DNA from: Chloroflexota bacterium
GTDB lineage: Bacteria; Chloroflexota; Anaerolineae; UBA4142
DNA length: 64,000 nucleotides
Direction of reading: 5' to 3'
Assembly: GCA_016219275.1 (NCBI GenBank)
Contig: JACRBM010000040.1
Span: 1 to 64,000 of the forward strand
Part shown: one piece after another, positions 32,651 through 41,928 of the stretch
Position numbering within the stretch: the stretch's first letter is position 1
Layout: the number at the start of each line of letters is the position of its first letter
Program-made: the position numbers and the translations under genes
The notes under the pieces: model-generated
The model's input: the letters and a program-made list of their open reading frames with translations, nothing else
Told to the model about the DNA's origin: nothing
The model's database searches: none

Positions 32651-33015
32651 CCGCCCGTCGTCAGCGCGCGCAAACTCAGCCCAAAGATAAAGAGCGACGC
32701 GAGCGCGTACATCCCCATCTCGACGCGTCCCGTGCGCGCGTGCGTGTACACGTAAACACTGGGCCACACCAATCCCACCAACGCGCCGTACAACACGTGA
32801 ATCAGATCGGACGGCGGGCGCAAAGTCACGAGCATGATCACACCCAGCAACGCTTGAACCAACGCGACGATTTCGCCGATGACGAGCGCGCCCCAATAAC
32901 TGGATGTGACACCCTGCCCGCGAAAATAATTCACCAGTCCCCACACGCCGAGCGCGAGCGCGAACAATATGACCGTCATCGCAAGCCGACTGTGAAGCAG
33001 AACGATAGGATTCAT
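32647..33015 (-). CDS. Small four-helix membrane protein
   Basis: A 122-residue protein with four hydrophobic segments: TVILFALALGVWGLVNYF, GEIVALVQALLGVIMLV, VLYGALVGLVWPSVYVY and MYALASLFIFGLSL. The function is unknown. The start follows CAGGAG. Its 3' end overlaps mreD. Confidence 0.75.
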   Translation of the reverse strand: MNPIVLLHSRLAMTVILFALALGVWGLVNYFRGQGVTSSYWGALVIGEIVALVQALLGVIMLVTLRPPSDLIHVLYGALVGLVWPSVYVYTHARTGRVEMGMYALASLFIFGLSLRALTTGG

Positions 33016-33049
33016 TTCAACTCCTGAGGAACGATTTGCACGCGGATTT

Positions 33050-33237
33050 TGTGGGGCAATTTTCCAAATTGCCTAACGCGATAGATGTTGCGATTCGCTT
33101 GTGGAAACCGTCGGTCAAGACCTTCGAGGTCTCGGAGACCTCGAAGGTCTGTCATTTCAGATCTTTTTCTCAACGTTTATAACGCTACCTCCGCCAAACG
33201 TGGACGTTGCTTGGCAATTTGGAAAATTGCCCTACGA
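33050..33237. repeat. Paired GGCAATTT palindromes and a GAGACCTCGAAGGT palindrome
   Basis: GGGGCAATTTTCCAAATTGC (33052 on) and its mirror GGCAATTTGGAAAATTGCC (33213 on) bracket a central palindrome ACCTTCGAGGTC / GACCTCGAAGGT (33119-33150). A third copy of the AATT palindrome is at 55852-55874. No gene is seen in 33016-33231. Confidence 0.75.
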
Positions 33238-34503
33238 TTCTGTCTTCGGTTTTTGCTTGGCAAGAGAATTGGCTAACGGTTGCGCGCGCCACCACACCGC
33301 AAACGCGAGCGGCACGAACGACACGATTGCGCCAATCATGCCGATTGCCGCGTAATCGAGCGCGGCAAAAACCAAGCCACTCGACAAACTTCCCAACGCA
33401 GAGACCAAGCCGATCATCAAATCGTTAAAGCCCTGGGTGCGCGCGCGTTCGTCCGGTGAAAGTTGATCCGCGAGCAACGTCGAGCCGCCGACGAACGCGA
33501 AATTCCAACCCAGCCCCAACAAAAAAAGCGCGACGGAAATCGGAAATACGTCCGGCGAAAGCGGCGCGGCGAGACACGCGAGAATCAAGGCGAGGCTCCC
33601 CAACGCGATAACCGGCGCGCGCCCCCACCGATCCGCCAAGCGTCCCGACACAATCGAGAACGCAAACATCCCGAACGTGTGCGACGAGATCACCAACGCG
33701 ATGTCGCCAAGCGCGTGCTGATGATTTTTCATGTGCAACGACGTAATCACCATCAGCATCACCATCGCCAACTGCCCGCCCGCCATCGCGATCATCGCGA
33801 CGAACACACCGGGCACGCGCACAATCTCGCCAAGCGAACGCGCGGCGCGCGCGCGCGTCGTCGCGGGCGGGTACAAGCGCTCCAACGCGCGACCAAGGTC
33901 GCGCGGCTCGGGACGCAGAAACGCGAAAATCGCCATTGCGCCAAACGCAAACAAGACCAAACTCGCGCCGTAGGGTCCGCTCAACTTGTCCGCGCCGACC
34001 GATTGCGCGACATCACCCATCGGTCCTACCATCAACGGACCGAGCACCGCGCCGACGGTTCCGCCGAGCACGACATTCGAAATCGCTTTGCCGCGATCCG
34101 CCGGCAAATGCACTTCCGCCGCCGCAAATCGTCCAAGTTGCAGCGCGGCATTCGCCGCGCCCATCAACACCATGCCCGCGAGAAAACCTGGGAATGTGTT
34201 TGCGATGACCGCGCCGCCGGCGATTGCCGCACCGATGATTCCCAGGATCAAGCCGAGCGTGAGACCGCCGCGCCGTCCCCAGGCATCCATCGCGTAGCCC
34301 CACGCAAACGCCGCTAGCGCGCTACCGAGCAGATACACCGCGCTCGGCAATCCCGCGAGCGCAGGTTGGCGGCTCAGTTGCTCGCCGACAATGGGATTGA
34401 TCGTTGATGCCGCGATGAACCCCGCCGAACCGACACTCTGCGCGAGAAAAAGCGTCGCGGTGATTTTTTGCGCGTGCCGCGCGCGAATCACGTCATCTTG
34501 CAT
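33232..34503 (-). CDS. MFS transporter
   Basis: A 423-residue major facilitator with 12 predicted helices. The loop 2-3 signature appears as WGYAMDAWGRRGGLTLGL, and the matching one in the second half as SGRLADRWGRAPVI. The substrate is unknown. ATG 34503 is preferred, with GAGAG upstream. Confidence 0.9.
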   Translation of the reverse strand: MQDDVIRARHAQKITATLFLAQSVGSAGFIAASTINPIVGEQLSRQPALAGLPSAVYLLGSALAAFAWGYAMDAWGRRGGLTLGLILGIIGAAIAGGAVIANTFPGFLAGMVLMGAANAALQLGRFAAAEVHLPADRGKAISNVVLGGTVGAVLGPLMVGPMGDVAQSVGADKLSGPYGASLVLFAFGAMAIFAFLRPEPRDLGRALERLYPPATTRARAARSLGEIVRVPGVFVAMIAMAGGQLAMVMLMVITSLHMKNHQHALGDIALVISSHTFGMFAFSIVSGRLADRWGRAPVIALGSLALILACLAAPLSPDVFPISVALFLLGLGWNFAFVGGSTLLADQLSPDERARTQGFNDLMIGLVSALGSLSSGLVFAALDYAAIGMIGAIVSFVPLAFAVWWRAQPLANSLAKQKPKTES

Positions 34504-34521
34504 TCGTTCTCTCAATATAAA

Positions 34522-34556
34522 ATCGCCCACTGCGCTGAGGCACAGCGGGCGATACA
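34522..34556. terminator. Hairpin between two minus-strand genes
   Basis: ATCGCCCACTG, a short loop and CAGCGGGCGAT pair at nine or ten positions. It lies after the stop of the 34576 gene; only a few A/T residues follow, so termination is uncertain. Confidence 0.55.
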
Positions 34557-34575
34557 AATAGCGCGCGACGCGCGT

Positions 34576-35619
34576 TCAACGCGGCGCGACACCGGTCTTG
34601 AATTCCGGCACAATCTCGACAATCAATTTCTGAAAGTGACTGTTCGTCGGCAAACTGGGATTCGTCGCGTAGATCAACTCGACGATGTGCGCGCTGATGC
34701 CGAGCGATTGCGTTTCCAGGTGAATCACTTTGCCTTTTTCCGCGAGCACCGCTTCGCCCTTGGTCTGTAATTTCGCGCGCAACGCTTGGTCCTTGAACGC
34801 GTGCTCGCTCATCAAAATCTGGGTCACGGTGCGGACATCGGCTTTATCGAACAACCACAGATCGAACGCGGTCACCTTGTCTGGCTTGCCCTCACCCAGA
34901 CGTTCCGAAATGCCCATCCCACATTCGCCGAGAAATTCGCCGCGCGGCGTTTCGAGACTGTACGACGTGTCATAGTTATCGTTGCCCAGCGTATACGACG
35001 GCACGAATCGTCCCAGCCCTCCCGCCGCGACTGTCGGCGCGGCGGGCGCTTCGGGCATACCGAGCGATGGGACCGCGGCTTCAGCAACCGGCGCGGCGGA
35101 CGGGGCGCGCGTTGCGCGGCGCGCGCGCAACTGCGGCAACACGCGCGTAAAGACGAGCACGCCCGCCAACGCGACCAATCCAATCGCAAAAACGGCAATG
35201 AGAATCGGAACGAAATCGAATCCACTCGCAGTCGGGGTCGGGGTACTCGGACGCGGTGTCGCGCCTGGGGCTGGCGTGGGCACATTCGAAGTTGGCGATT
35301 TTGAAAGACCCATCGCGAGCGAAAACGCCGTCAACCGATCGGCTTCAATCGTCAAGCCGCGTCTCTGCCGATCTTGAATCAGTTGATTGACGATCCGTTC
35401 TTGATCGGCTTTAGGCAAATTGGCGAGACGACGTTGTGCGGTGGGGACATCGCCATTCAGCGCAAACGAGTCGGCGACTGCCGCCACATCATCGGAACCG
35501 GGCGTCCAACTGACGGGCCACACGACCCAGCCGAACAGCAAACCGAGACCAAGTCCAACGATCAGTCCGATGACGAGACCAAGCCAAATCCGTTGAAACA
35601 CTCCGACGATGTTATCCAT
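34576..35619 (-). CDS. Two-span membrane protein with C-terminal conserved domain, unknown function
   Basis: A 347-residue protein. TM1 is near residues 8-32 (IWLGLVIGLIVGLGLGLLFG). A Pro/Thr-rich linker leads to TM2 (VPILIAVFAIGLVALAGVLV) and a soluble C-terminal domain of about 140 residues (TLGNDNYDTSYSLETPRGEF, FDLWLFDKADVRTVTQILMS). That domain looks conserved but no family is recognised. ATG 35619 follows GGGAGG. Confidence 0.75.
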   Translation of the reverse strand: MDNIVGVFQRIWLGLVIGLIVGLGLGLLFGWVVWPVSWTPGSDDVAAVADSFALNGDVPTAQRRLANLPKADQERIVNQLIQDRQRRGLTIEADRLTAFSLAMGLSKSPTSNVPTPAPGATPRPSTPTPTASGFDFVPILIAVFAIGLVALAGVLVFTRVLPQLRARRATRAPSAAPVAEAAVPSLGMPEAPAAPTVAAGGLGRFVPSYTLGNDNYDTSYSLETPRGEFLGECGMGISERLGEGKPDKVTAFDLWLFDKADVRTVTQILMSEHAFKDQALRAKLQTKGEAVLAEKGKVIHLETQSLGISAHIVELIYATNPSLPTNSHFQKLIVEIVPEFKTGVAPR

Positions 35620-35768
35620 TCCGCCTCCCGGTGTACGAAAAAAATGTCGCGTGCGATTGTGCCTGGTGGGAGCAGTGTCGGGACACTGCCTCACCTTTGA
35701 GGACTGTGATTATTCTATCACAAAACGCGCGCGCATACAAGATATGGACAAAAATTGCCAGGTGACAA

Positions 35769-36281
35769 CTACGCGCCGTCCTTGTCTACGGCTTTCCACG
35801 ATTTTTTGTCTTGCGCGATGACCATCCCGGTTACATTCGTCAACTCGGCGTAGGTGATGTCGAGATCGGTCGTGTCCGCGCCGGTGAAATCCGCGCCGTC
35901 GAGGTGACTCTTGGAGAAATTCGCGCCGCGCAGAATCGCGCCGGGCAGTTTCGCGCCGACGAGCACCGCGCCGCGCAGAATCGCGCCGGTAAGGTTGGCA
36001 TTTTTCAGCCCCGCGCTTTTGAAATTCGCGTCGCTCGCATCCGCGTTGGTGAAATTCGCTGCGCGTAAATGCGCCGCGTTCAGTTTCGCATTTTTGAGAC
36101 TCGCGCCTGACAAATCGGCTTCTTCGAAATTCGCCCAGCCGAGATTCGCCTTGTCGAGGTTCGCGCCGCGCAAAATCACGCCGCGCAAATTCGCTTCGCG
36201 CAAATCCGCGCCGCGCAAATCGGCATTCGAAAAATCGCGTTCGCCGGCATTGTATCGTTTGATGAGTTCTGGCGCGTTCAT
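35769..36281 (-). CDS. Pentapeptide-repeat protein
   Basis: A 170-residue protein of tandem A(D/N)LXX pentapeptides from about residue 17 to 145, predicted to form a right-handed quadrilateral beta helix. The N-terminus PELIKRYNAGERDFSNADL is the usual cap of this group and the C-terminus is charged. Functions in the family vary, from gyrase protection to scaffolding. ATG 36281; the open frame further up is repeat-element sequence. Confidence 0.9.
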   Translation of the reverse strand: MNAPELIKRYNAGERDFSNADLRGADLREANLRGVILRGANLDKANLGWANFEEADLSGASLKNAKLNAAHLRAANFTNADASDANFKSAGLKNANLTGAILRGAVLVGAKLPGAILRGANFSKSHLDGADFTGADTTDLDITYAELTNVTGMVIAQDKKSWKAVDKDGA

Positions 36282-36304
36282 AATCCTACCATAATCGCTC
36301 GACC

Positions 36305-36402
36305 CAACCTTGCGAAGGTTACCAATCACTTGCCCGAGGTACCGCGCAACGGCAACAAATTCGATTACTTGAAAAATACACCTTCAAACCTTCGCAAGGT
36401 TG
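36305..36402. repeat. 98-bp repeat element B, copy 2
   Basis: Same length and internal sequence as 27336-27433, with perfect 16-bp inverted ends CAACCTTGCGAAGGTT. It lies 59 bp from element A copy 2, so both repeat families co-occur at both loci. Confidence 0.88.
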
Positions 36403-36460
36403 TGCTGAATGGCATTCTACGCGCGATGTCCCGGCGCGTCAACAGGGTTGAATGCTAGCC

Positions 36461-36574
36461 CACGGTTTTTCAAAAGTCATTTGCAGACCCATCCCCCCTG
36501 CCCCCTTCCCTTACAGGGAAGGGGGTTGGGGGGTTAGGTTAGCAAGTGAGTCAAGCGACTTTTGAAAAGCCGTG
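36461..36574. mobile_element. MITE-like element A, copy 2 (114 bp) with 9-bp target duplication
   Basis: The ends CACGGTTTTTCAAAAGTC and GACTTTTGAAAAGCCGTG are inverted repeats (17 of 18). It is flanked by exact copies of ATGCTAGCC (36452-36460 and 36575-36583). The right duplication contains the stop codon of the HAD gene, so insertion happened at the very end of that gene. No ORF inside: non-autonomous. Confidence 0.93.
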
Positions 36575-36577
36575 ATG

Positions 36578-37291
36578 CTAGCCCACCAATTCGCCGCGTT
36601 CGAGTAACGCGCCGACGTCCGTTAGCGTACCGCGCCAATCCGCGGGCACATCGGTCGGCAAATGTCCATCGTTCGTAATCCAAAAAGTTTTCATCCCCGC
36701 GCGGCGCGCCGGCGTCATATCCATTTGCGGATCGTCTCCGATCATCACACATTCTTCCGGCGCCACATCCAATTGCGTCGCGATCTCGCGATAGTACGCC
36801 GCGTGTGGCTTGGAGGTGTGCATCGTTTCGTAACTGGTGACAAGCGCGTACGGAAAATCGCCGACGCCGCCCCACTCCAAGCGTTGCGTGATCGCGGTCA
36901 ACGGAAAGAACGGTCCTGTCGCCAACGCAACCTTGCGTGTCGCGGCGAACGCGCGCGTCAATACCTCGCGCACGCCCGCCACGCGTCGCGCGTAGGTGCT
37001 CAGCGCGCGATACTCGGTCGCGTAGAAATCGTGGAACAGCGGTTCGAGTTGCTCGCGCGTCAGACCCAGTTTTGGAAAAAAGTCCGCGCTGAATGCGTCA
37101 ACCAGCATGCGGGTCGGGTCGGAATTATTCATCATCACTTTGGTAGACGCGTGCAATTGCACGATCAATTTTTCCGGCGCGACGAGATGCGCGAGTTTTT
37201 TCGACAGCGCGCCAAAGTACTGTGGCAAAAACGTTTGCATCGAAATATCCACGAGCGTGCCGTCCATGTCGAAGAGAAGCGCCTTGATCAT
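36578..37291 (-). CDS. HAD-family hydrolase
   Basis: A 237-residue HAD phosphatase. Motif I LLFDMDGTLVDI holds the nucleophile Asp, motif II VALATGPFFPLT the Ser/Thr position, and motif III/IV VMIGDDPQMDMTPARRAGMK. The long helical cap suggests subclass I. The substrate is unknown. Its stop codon lies inside the 9-bp target duplication of the element at 36461-36574. Confidence 0.88.
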   Translation of the reverse strand: MIKALLFDMDGTLVDISMQTFLPQYFGALSKKLAHLVAPEKLIVQLHASTKVMMNNSDPTRMLVDAFSADFFPKLGLTREQLEPLFHDFYATEYRALSTYARRVAGVREVLTRAFAATRKVALATGPFFPLTAITQRLEWGGVGDFPYALVTSYETMHTSKPHAAYYREIATQLDVAPEECVMIGDDPQMDMTPARRAGMKTFWITNDGHLPTDVPADWRGTLTDVGALLERGELVG

Positions 37292-37324
37292 TCCATCTCC
37301 AAAATATCAAAAACATTGCTGTCG

Positions 37325-37412
37325 AGAAAAGAAAACACGTAGACCAGTAGACAGGCAACCAACCTCGCGCCCTGTTAACCTGTTCACCTGTTTCCTTGTC
37401 TACCGATTTACT
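37325..37412. repeat. Complementary GTAGACAGG / CCTGTTTAC-type arrays
   Basis: GTAGACCAGTAGACAGGCAA and CCTGTTAACCTGTTCACCTG are in opposite orientation between the dehydrogenase and HAD genes. The same unit type recurs at 40690-40752. Confidence 0.75.
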
Positions 37413-38520
37413 AAACCGCATCGAACACGATCACGCCGCGCGCCACCGCGCCAGCTTCCATATCCGCAAACGCCTGCGCGACATCCGCGAGCGCGTACCG
37501 TTGCGTAACGAGCGCATCGAGCGGTAACCGTCGCGCACGATACAACTCGACCAGGCGCGGCAAATCCACTTGCGGTCGAATCGAGCCGACGAATGATCCG
37601 AGCAAACGCCGATTCTGAAACACGAGCGCGCCGACCGGGATCGGCACGTCGGTTTTTGCCGCGTGCATCCCGACGATGACCGCCGCACCGCCCGGTCGCG
37701 CGCCTTGCAATGCTTGCGGGATCGTGACGGCGGAGCCGACCGTATCGAATACGTAATCCACGCCACCGCGCGTGAATGCCTGGAGCGTTCCCGGCACATC
37801 GCACTGCAACGGATTCAACGTTTCGGTCGCGCCCAGTTGCTTGGCAAAATCCAAACGCGTTTCGAGCACATCCACCGCGAAGATCGGATGACAGCCGGCA
37901 AGCTGGCAACCCAGGATCGCGCTCAACCCCACGCCGCCGCATCCAATCACCGCCGCCGAACTCCCTGGCTCGACGCGCGCGGTGTTGATGACCGCGCCGA
38001 CGCCCGTTGCGACCGCGCACCCAATGATCGCCGCGATTTCAAACGGCACGTCGTCGGGAAACGGAATCGCGCTGGCTTGATCAATCACGCAAAATTCCGC
38101 CATCGTCGCCGCGCCGAGATAGTGCTTGAGTTGAACGCCATCAAGCGTCTTTAATCGCGACGTGCCATCCGGCAACCAACCCGCCAATATCGTCTTGGGT
38201 AACCGCTCACACAAGTTCGGTTGACCGCGCAAACACGCCGGGCACGTGCCATCCGCCGGCAACCAATTCACCAGCACGCGATCGCCTGGCTCAAAACGCG
38301 TCACCTTCGCGCCCACCTGCTCGACGATGCCTGCGCCTTCGTGACCCAGCACGAGCGGCGGTTGGGCGCGCAATTCGCCGCGCAGCGTGTGCAGATCGGA
38401 ATGGCACACGCCCGCCGCGCGCACGCGCACGCGTAGTTCGTTCGCCTGTGGCGGATCGAGTTCAATCGTTTCAATCGCGAGTTGATTGTAGGCGCGCACA
38501 ACGGCGGCGAGCGTTTTCAT
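37411..38520 (-). CDS. Zinc-dependent alcohol dehydrogenase family protein
   Basis: A 369-residue medium-chain dehydrogenase. Catalytic zinc ligands are in AGVCHSDLHTL and LGHEGAGIVE. The Rossmann motif is VIGCGGVGLSAI. The structural-zinc lobe reads DGTCPACLRGQPNLC: the first of the usual four Cys is Asp, so zinc binding there is doubtful. The sequence is closest in style to class III or aryl-alcohol dehydrogenases; the substrate is unknown. ATG 38520 is listed, but GTG 38526, overlapping the SEC-C stop, is equally possible. Confidence 0.9.
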   Translation of the reverse strand: MKTLAAVVRAYNQLAIETIELDPPQANELRVRVRAAGVCHSDLHTLRGELRAQPPLVLGHEGAGIVEQVGAKVTRFEPGDRVLVNWLPADGTCPACLRGQPNLCERLPKTILAGWLPDGTSRLKTLDGVQLKHYLGAATMAEFCVIDQASAIPFPDDVPFEIAAIIGCAVATGVGAVINTARVEPGSSAAVIGCGGVGLSAILGCQLAGCHPIFAVDVLETRLDFAKQLGATETLNPLQCDVPGTLQAFTRGGVDYVFDTVGSAVTIPQALQGARPGGAAVIVGMHAAKTDVPIPVGALVFQNRRLLGSFVGSIRPQVDLPRLVELYRARRLPLDALVTQRYALADVAQAFADMEAGAVARGVIVFDAV

Positions 38521-38522
38521 AT

Positions 38523-38915
38523 TCACGCAACCTTACCGTGACACTGTTTGTACTTTTTGCCACTCCCGCATGGACACGGGTCGTTGCGACTGCGCGGGGG
38601 GACGATTTTAACTTCCTCATCCTCGTCCGCGTCTTCATAATCCTCATCATCATAATTCTCGTCGTAATCTTCGTCCAACCATTCCGGCACGCGCGCCGGT
38701 TCGGCGCGCAGCACGAGAATCAAAACGCCAATGATGACAACCGCCGCGCCTAACGCGATGAGCGATGCCTGGAACGTGGTGAGGTCGCCAACCAAAGTCA
38801 ACACACGCCCCACCAACACAATGCCCACACCTGCAACCAACGTCACCACGAACAAGAGCGCGAGTAAGAGCAAGGCGAATACGATTGTTCCGAGAGTTGA
38901 GAGTACTGCTTTCAT
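38523..38915 (-). CDS. Membrane protein with C-terminal SEC-C zinc motif
   Basis: A 130-residue protein with two hydrophobic helices ([20 protein letters not shown] and [19 protein letters not shown]), a strongly acidic linker ([20 protein letters not shown]), and the SEC-C motif [20 protein letters not shown] binds zinc and in SecA contacts SecB or the ribosome; here it is presented on a membrane anchor. Its stop abuts the dehydrogenase start. Confidence 0.85.
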   Translation of the reverse strand: MKAVLSTLGTIVFALLLLALLFVVTLVAGVGIVLVGRVLTLVGDLTTFQASLIALGAAVVIIGVLILVLRAEPARVPEWLDEDYDENYDDEDYEDADEDEEVKIVPPRSRNDPCPCGSGKKYKQCHGKVA

Positions 38916-38976
38916 TCATTGTCTCCAGTGTTAGCGTCTTACTAGCGAATTGTTTGCCTATCATCAAAGTTTTTCG

Positions 38977-39012
38977 GGATGCGGATAAAAATATCCGCGT
39001 TCATCCGCGTCC
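38977..39012. repeat. GCGGATAAAAATATCCGC hairpin with GTTCATCCGCGT unit
   Basis: ATGCGGATA, AAAA, TATCCGCGT then TTCATCCGCGTCC: same unit family as 63768-63815. The 145-bp gap 38916-39060 holds nothing else. Confidence 0.7.
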
Positions 39013-39060
39013 TAGACTTTCCGGCTTGGTTTCGGTATATCCAGGTAGAATGTTCAAATC

Positions 39061-39975
39061 TCATTTAAGCGCCTCTGCCAAAATCGCGTGCGTCGCCGGG
39101 TTAGCGAAATAATCGTGCGCGCTGGGCATCGCGGGCGCGACCTCGACAAAAATATCGTGAATGTGCAAATCGGGCGCGGGCAAAAACGATCCGATCACAC
39201 CCGCGACAATGTCGTTCGTATCGTACACGTTGTACCAGCAAGACACGTGTGCGCGCGCGATTTCGCCGAGGTCGGACGCGCGGAGGCGCGTCATGATGAG
39301 TTTGCCGAGCGGACAACCGAGCGTGAACCAGAACGCGATCTTGTAACGATGCGCGAATTGTTTGAGCGCGTCAAACGCTACGACCGTACCGAGACTATGC
39401 GTCACGAGCACGATCTCGTCGAAATCCTGCGCGGCTTGGTCGAGCGCCGCGACGACGCGGTCTTGGATTTGGGACGCGGCGCTTTGGTCGAACAAATAGA
39501 CGACGACTTCTTTGATCGTGTCGGTAATCGCGTTGTCAATCCCCAAGAAACTCGTCGTCACGATTCCGCGCGCTTGATTGTCGGATTGCGTGCGCGCGTG
39601 CGTCTCGCGCAATTGTTTTTCAAAGTCAGCTTTGAATTTCGCTTCGGCGGGCGATTCGACGCGCGGTGCGATGCTCCGCTCGCGATTCGTGATGACGTCG
39701 GAATAGTACGCCGAGATGAAATCGAACGGCTTGCTGTGTTGCGCTTGGACGCCGTTCACAAGTCCTTCATGATAATTTTCGGGGATGTCGCCGCCGCCGT
39801 GAACAATCACCATCACACGGCGCGGGGTTCGCTCAGGAGGTGTGGGTACTAACGCGTTCGATTTGCGACGCTTGCCGCGCGCGGTTCTTTGGCGCGGCTT
39901 GGCAAGACGCGCGTGCGCTTTTCCGAGGGATGCGCGTGAGGATTTCGATTTCTTGGCAGATTGCTTCCTAGTCAT
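39061..39975 (-). CDS. Alpha/beta-hydrolase-like protein with basic N-terminal tail
   Basis: A 304-residue protein. The first 50 residues are Lys/Arg/Ser-rich (KQSAKKSKSSRASLGKAHA), perhaps nucleic-acid or membrane contacting. A hydrolase core follows: RVMVIVHGGGDIPENY (oxyanion loop), LVTHSLGTVVAFDAL with a GxSxG-like nucleophile elbow (THSLG), and a late His (SAHDYF). The substrate is unknown. The start follows ACGGAGGAG. Confidence 0.75.
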   Translation of the reverse strand: MTRKQSAKKSKSSRASLGKAHARLAKPRQRTARGKRRKSNALVPTPPERTPRRVMVIVHGGGDIPENYHEGLVNGVQAQHSKPFDFISAYYSDVITNRERSIAPRVESPAEAKFKADFEKQLRETHARTQSDNQARGIVTTSFLGIDNAITDTIKEVVVYLFDQSAASQIQDRVVAALDQAAQDFDEIVLVTHSLGTVVAFDALKQFAHRYKIAFWFTLGCPLGKLIMTRLRASDLGEIARAHVSCWYNVYDTNDIVAGVIGSFLPAPDLHIHDIFVEVAPAMPSAHDYFANPATHAILAEALK

Positions 39976-40057
39976 TGGCTCCTCCGTGAAAGACCGCGGA
40001 CGGTCAGGTCAATTGCGATGCGCCTATTCTAATGCAAAACCAGGAATCTGCCAATTG

Positions 40058-40086
40058 GTAGAGACGTTGCAATGCAATGTCTCTAC
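40058..40086. repeat. 29-bp GTAGAGACGTTGC palindrome at the metW stop
   Basis: GTAGAGACGTTGC, AAT, GCAATGTCTCTAC; the right arm includes the metW stop codon, so it may double as a terminator stem. It resembles the 28-bp GTAGGGGCGA palindromes at 12181 and 50705. Confidence 0.8.
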
Positions 40087-40688
40087 GCCAATTCAAATAT
40101 CGCGGTGGTTGCGCGGAGGTTTTTGTCGCGACGCACTGGGATGCGCCGCGCGCCTTGGAGGTACATTTCTTTCGTAATGCGAATCTTGTGCTGCTCGCAA
40201 AACTCGCCGAAATCGCGCACGGTGAGCGGGCGCGCGCGTGGACTTGTGTCCCAGGGTTGCGGCAAACCGGGCGTCACCGGAATGCGCCCGGTCAACAGCA
40301 AACTCAAACGACAACGCCAGTGACCCCAGTTCGGGAAACTCACGATGGCGCGGCGACCGACGCGCAACATTTCTTTCACGATGAATTCCGGATCGTTGAG
40401 ATATGGAATCGTATAACTCAGGATGACGGTATCGAACGACTGGTCGGGAAAATCGCTGAGACCTTCGTGCAGATCGCCCTGGCGCACGCTGACGCCTTTG
40501 CGGACGCACGTGAGGACGCCCTGCTCCGATAGTTCGACGCCACGTCCGACAATTTGGCGCGTGTCTTTGAGATGCTTGAGCAACGTGCCATCGCCGCAAC
40601 CCAGGTCGAGCACTTTTTCGCCGGGCTGGATCAACTCGGCAATCGTCAGCAGGTCGGCGCGTAACGTTGTGTTTGCAGATTGATTCAT
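40083..40688 (-). CDS. metW: MetW-family methyltransferase-fold protein
   Basis: A 201-residue protein whose SAM-type motif KVLDLGCGDGTLLKHL is at about residue 25. MetW hallmarks follow: RGVELSEQGVLTCVRKGVSV, the QGDLHEGLSDFPDQSFD motif, then VSFPNWGHWRCRL. MetW cooperates with MetX in homoserine acetylation in many bacteria. ATG 40688; the longer frame upstream lies in repeats. It is third in metY-metX-metW and probably depends on the SAM riboswitch. Confidence 0.93.
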   Translation of the reverse strand: MNQSANTTLRADLLTIAELIQPGEKVLDLGCGDGTLLKHLKDTRQIVGRGVELSEQGVLTCVRKGVSVRQGDLHEGLSDFPDQSFDTVILSYTIPYLNDPEFIVKEMLRVGRRAIVSFPNWGHWRCRLSLLLTGRIPVTPGLPQPWDTSPRARPLTVRDFGEFCEQHKIRITKEMYLQGARRIPVRRDKNLRATTAIFELA

Positions 40689-40689
40689 A

Positions 40690-40752
40690 TTTGACCGCGT
40701 GAATTGTAAACAAGGAAAGAGGTAAACAGGTGGACACGTAGACAGGTCTGCC
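40690..40752. repeat. GTAAACAGG/GTAGACAGG array between metX and metW
   Basis: GTAAACAAGG, GTAAACAGGT, GTAGACAGGT units spaced 8-10 bp. Same family as 37325-37412. Confidence 0.7.
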
Positions 40753-40755
40753 CGT

Positions 40756-41916
40756 TTACTTGGACTCCCATTTGACCCCAAACTGATGCACAACGCGGTC
40801 GAGAAAATTCGAGAGGAGACCGGTCATCGTTTCGACTTCGAGCAGGAACGCGTCGTGTCCCCAACTGGATTGAATGTTCAAGTAACTCACATCCGCGCCG
40901 ACCGCAGTGAGCGCGCTCACCAATTCTTTCGAGTGGTACGTCGGGTAGAGCCAGTCGGACGTGAACGACACGACAAGGTAAACGATGTTCGCACTGTTCG
41001 CAAACGCGGCGGCGAGGTTGTGATGCCCGTTCGCCAAATCGAAATAATCCATCGCCTTGGTGATGTAAAGATAACTGTTCGCGTCGAAGCGTTCGGTGAA
41101 ACGGATGCCTTTGTGCTTGAGATAACCTTCAATCGCAAAGTCGGTGCTGAAATCGTAGCCGAAACGTTCGCGCGTTTGCAGGCGTCGTCCGAACTTGTGG
41201 TGCATGGATGCTTCGCTCAGGTACGTGATGTGTCCGATCATCCGCGCGAGCGCCAACCCAGCATTTGGTTTGACGCCATCGTAGTAATTGCCGTTGTTCC
41301 AGTTCTGATCGGCGTAGATCGCTTGACGACCGACTTCGCTGAACGCGATGAGCATCGGCGAGTGAATCGCCGTCGTCGCGATGGGCAACGCGGCGCGCAC
41401 GCGTTCGGGATAACTCACGCACCATTGCAAGACTTGCATCCCGCCCATGCTCCCGCCCGCGACGGCGAGAAGTTTTTCGATGCCGAGATGATCCATCAGA
41501 TATGTTTGTGCGCGCACGACATCGCCAATCGTAATGACCGGAAAATCCAAGCCGTACGGTTTCCCGGTCAGCGGATAAATCGAACCGGGTCCAGTCGAAC
41601 CCTGACAGCCGCCGATGATGTTCGAGCAGATGACGAAAAACTTGTTCGTGTCGAACGCTTTGCCGGGACCGATGCAATCATCCCACCAGCCGACTTGTTC
41701 GTCGTCGGGCGCATGATACCCTGCCGCGTGCGCGTCGCCGGAGAGCGCGTGCAAAATCAGAATCGCGTTGCTCTTGTCCGCGTTGAGCGCGCCGTACGTT
41801 TCGTACGCCAACGTGATCGGTCCAAGCGATTCACCGCTATCGAGTGGCATCGGTTCGTTTTCGGCAAACGTAAAGTATTTGCGTTCGACGATGCCGACAG
41901 AGTGATTTGTGTTCAT
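40756..41916 (-). CDS. metX: Homoserine O-acetyltransferase
   Basis: A 386-residue alpha/beta hydrolase-fold acyltransferase that activates homoserine for methionine synthesis. Family blocks are [19 protein letters not shown], the oxyanion region LHALSGDAH, the nucleophile elbow [15 protein letters not shown], and the C-terminal His region [11 protein letters not shown]. Its product is consumed by the sulfhydrylase encoded just upstream, with MetW downstream. Confidence 0.95.
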   Translation of the reverse strand: MNTNHSVGIVERKYFTFAENEPMPLDSGESLGPITLAYETYGALNADKSNAILILHALSGDAHAAGYHAPDDEQVGWWDDCIGPGKAFDTNKFFVICSNIIGGCQGSTGPGSIYPLTGKPYGLDFPVITIGDVVRAQTYLMDHLGIEKLLAVAGGSMGGMQVLQWCVSYPERVRAALPIATTAIHSPMLIAFSEVGRQAIYADQNWNNGNYYDGVKPNAGLALARMIGHITYLSEASMHHKFGRRLQTRERFGYDFSTDFAIEGYLKHKGIRFTERFDANSYLYITKAMDYFDLANGHHNLAAAFANSANIVYLVVSFTSDWLYPTYHSKELVSALTAVGADVSYLNIQSSWGHDAFLLEVETMTGLLSNFLDRVVHQFGVKWESK

Positions 41917-41928
41917 AAGACCTATTAG

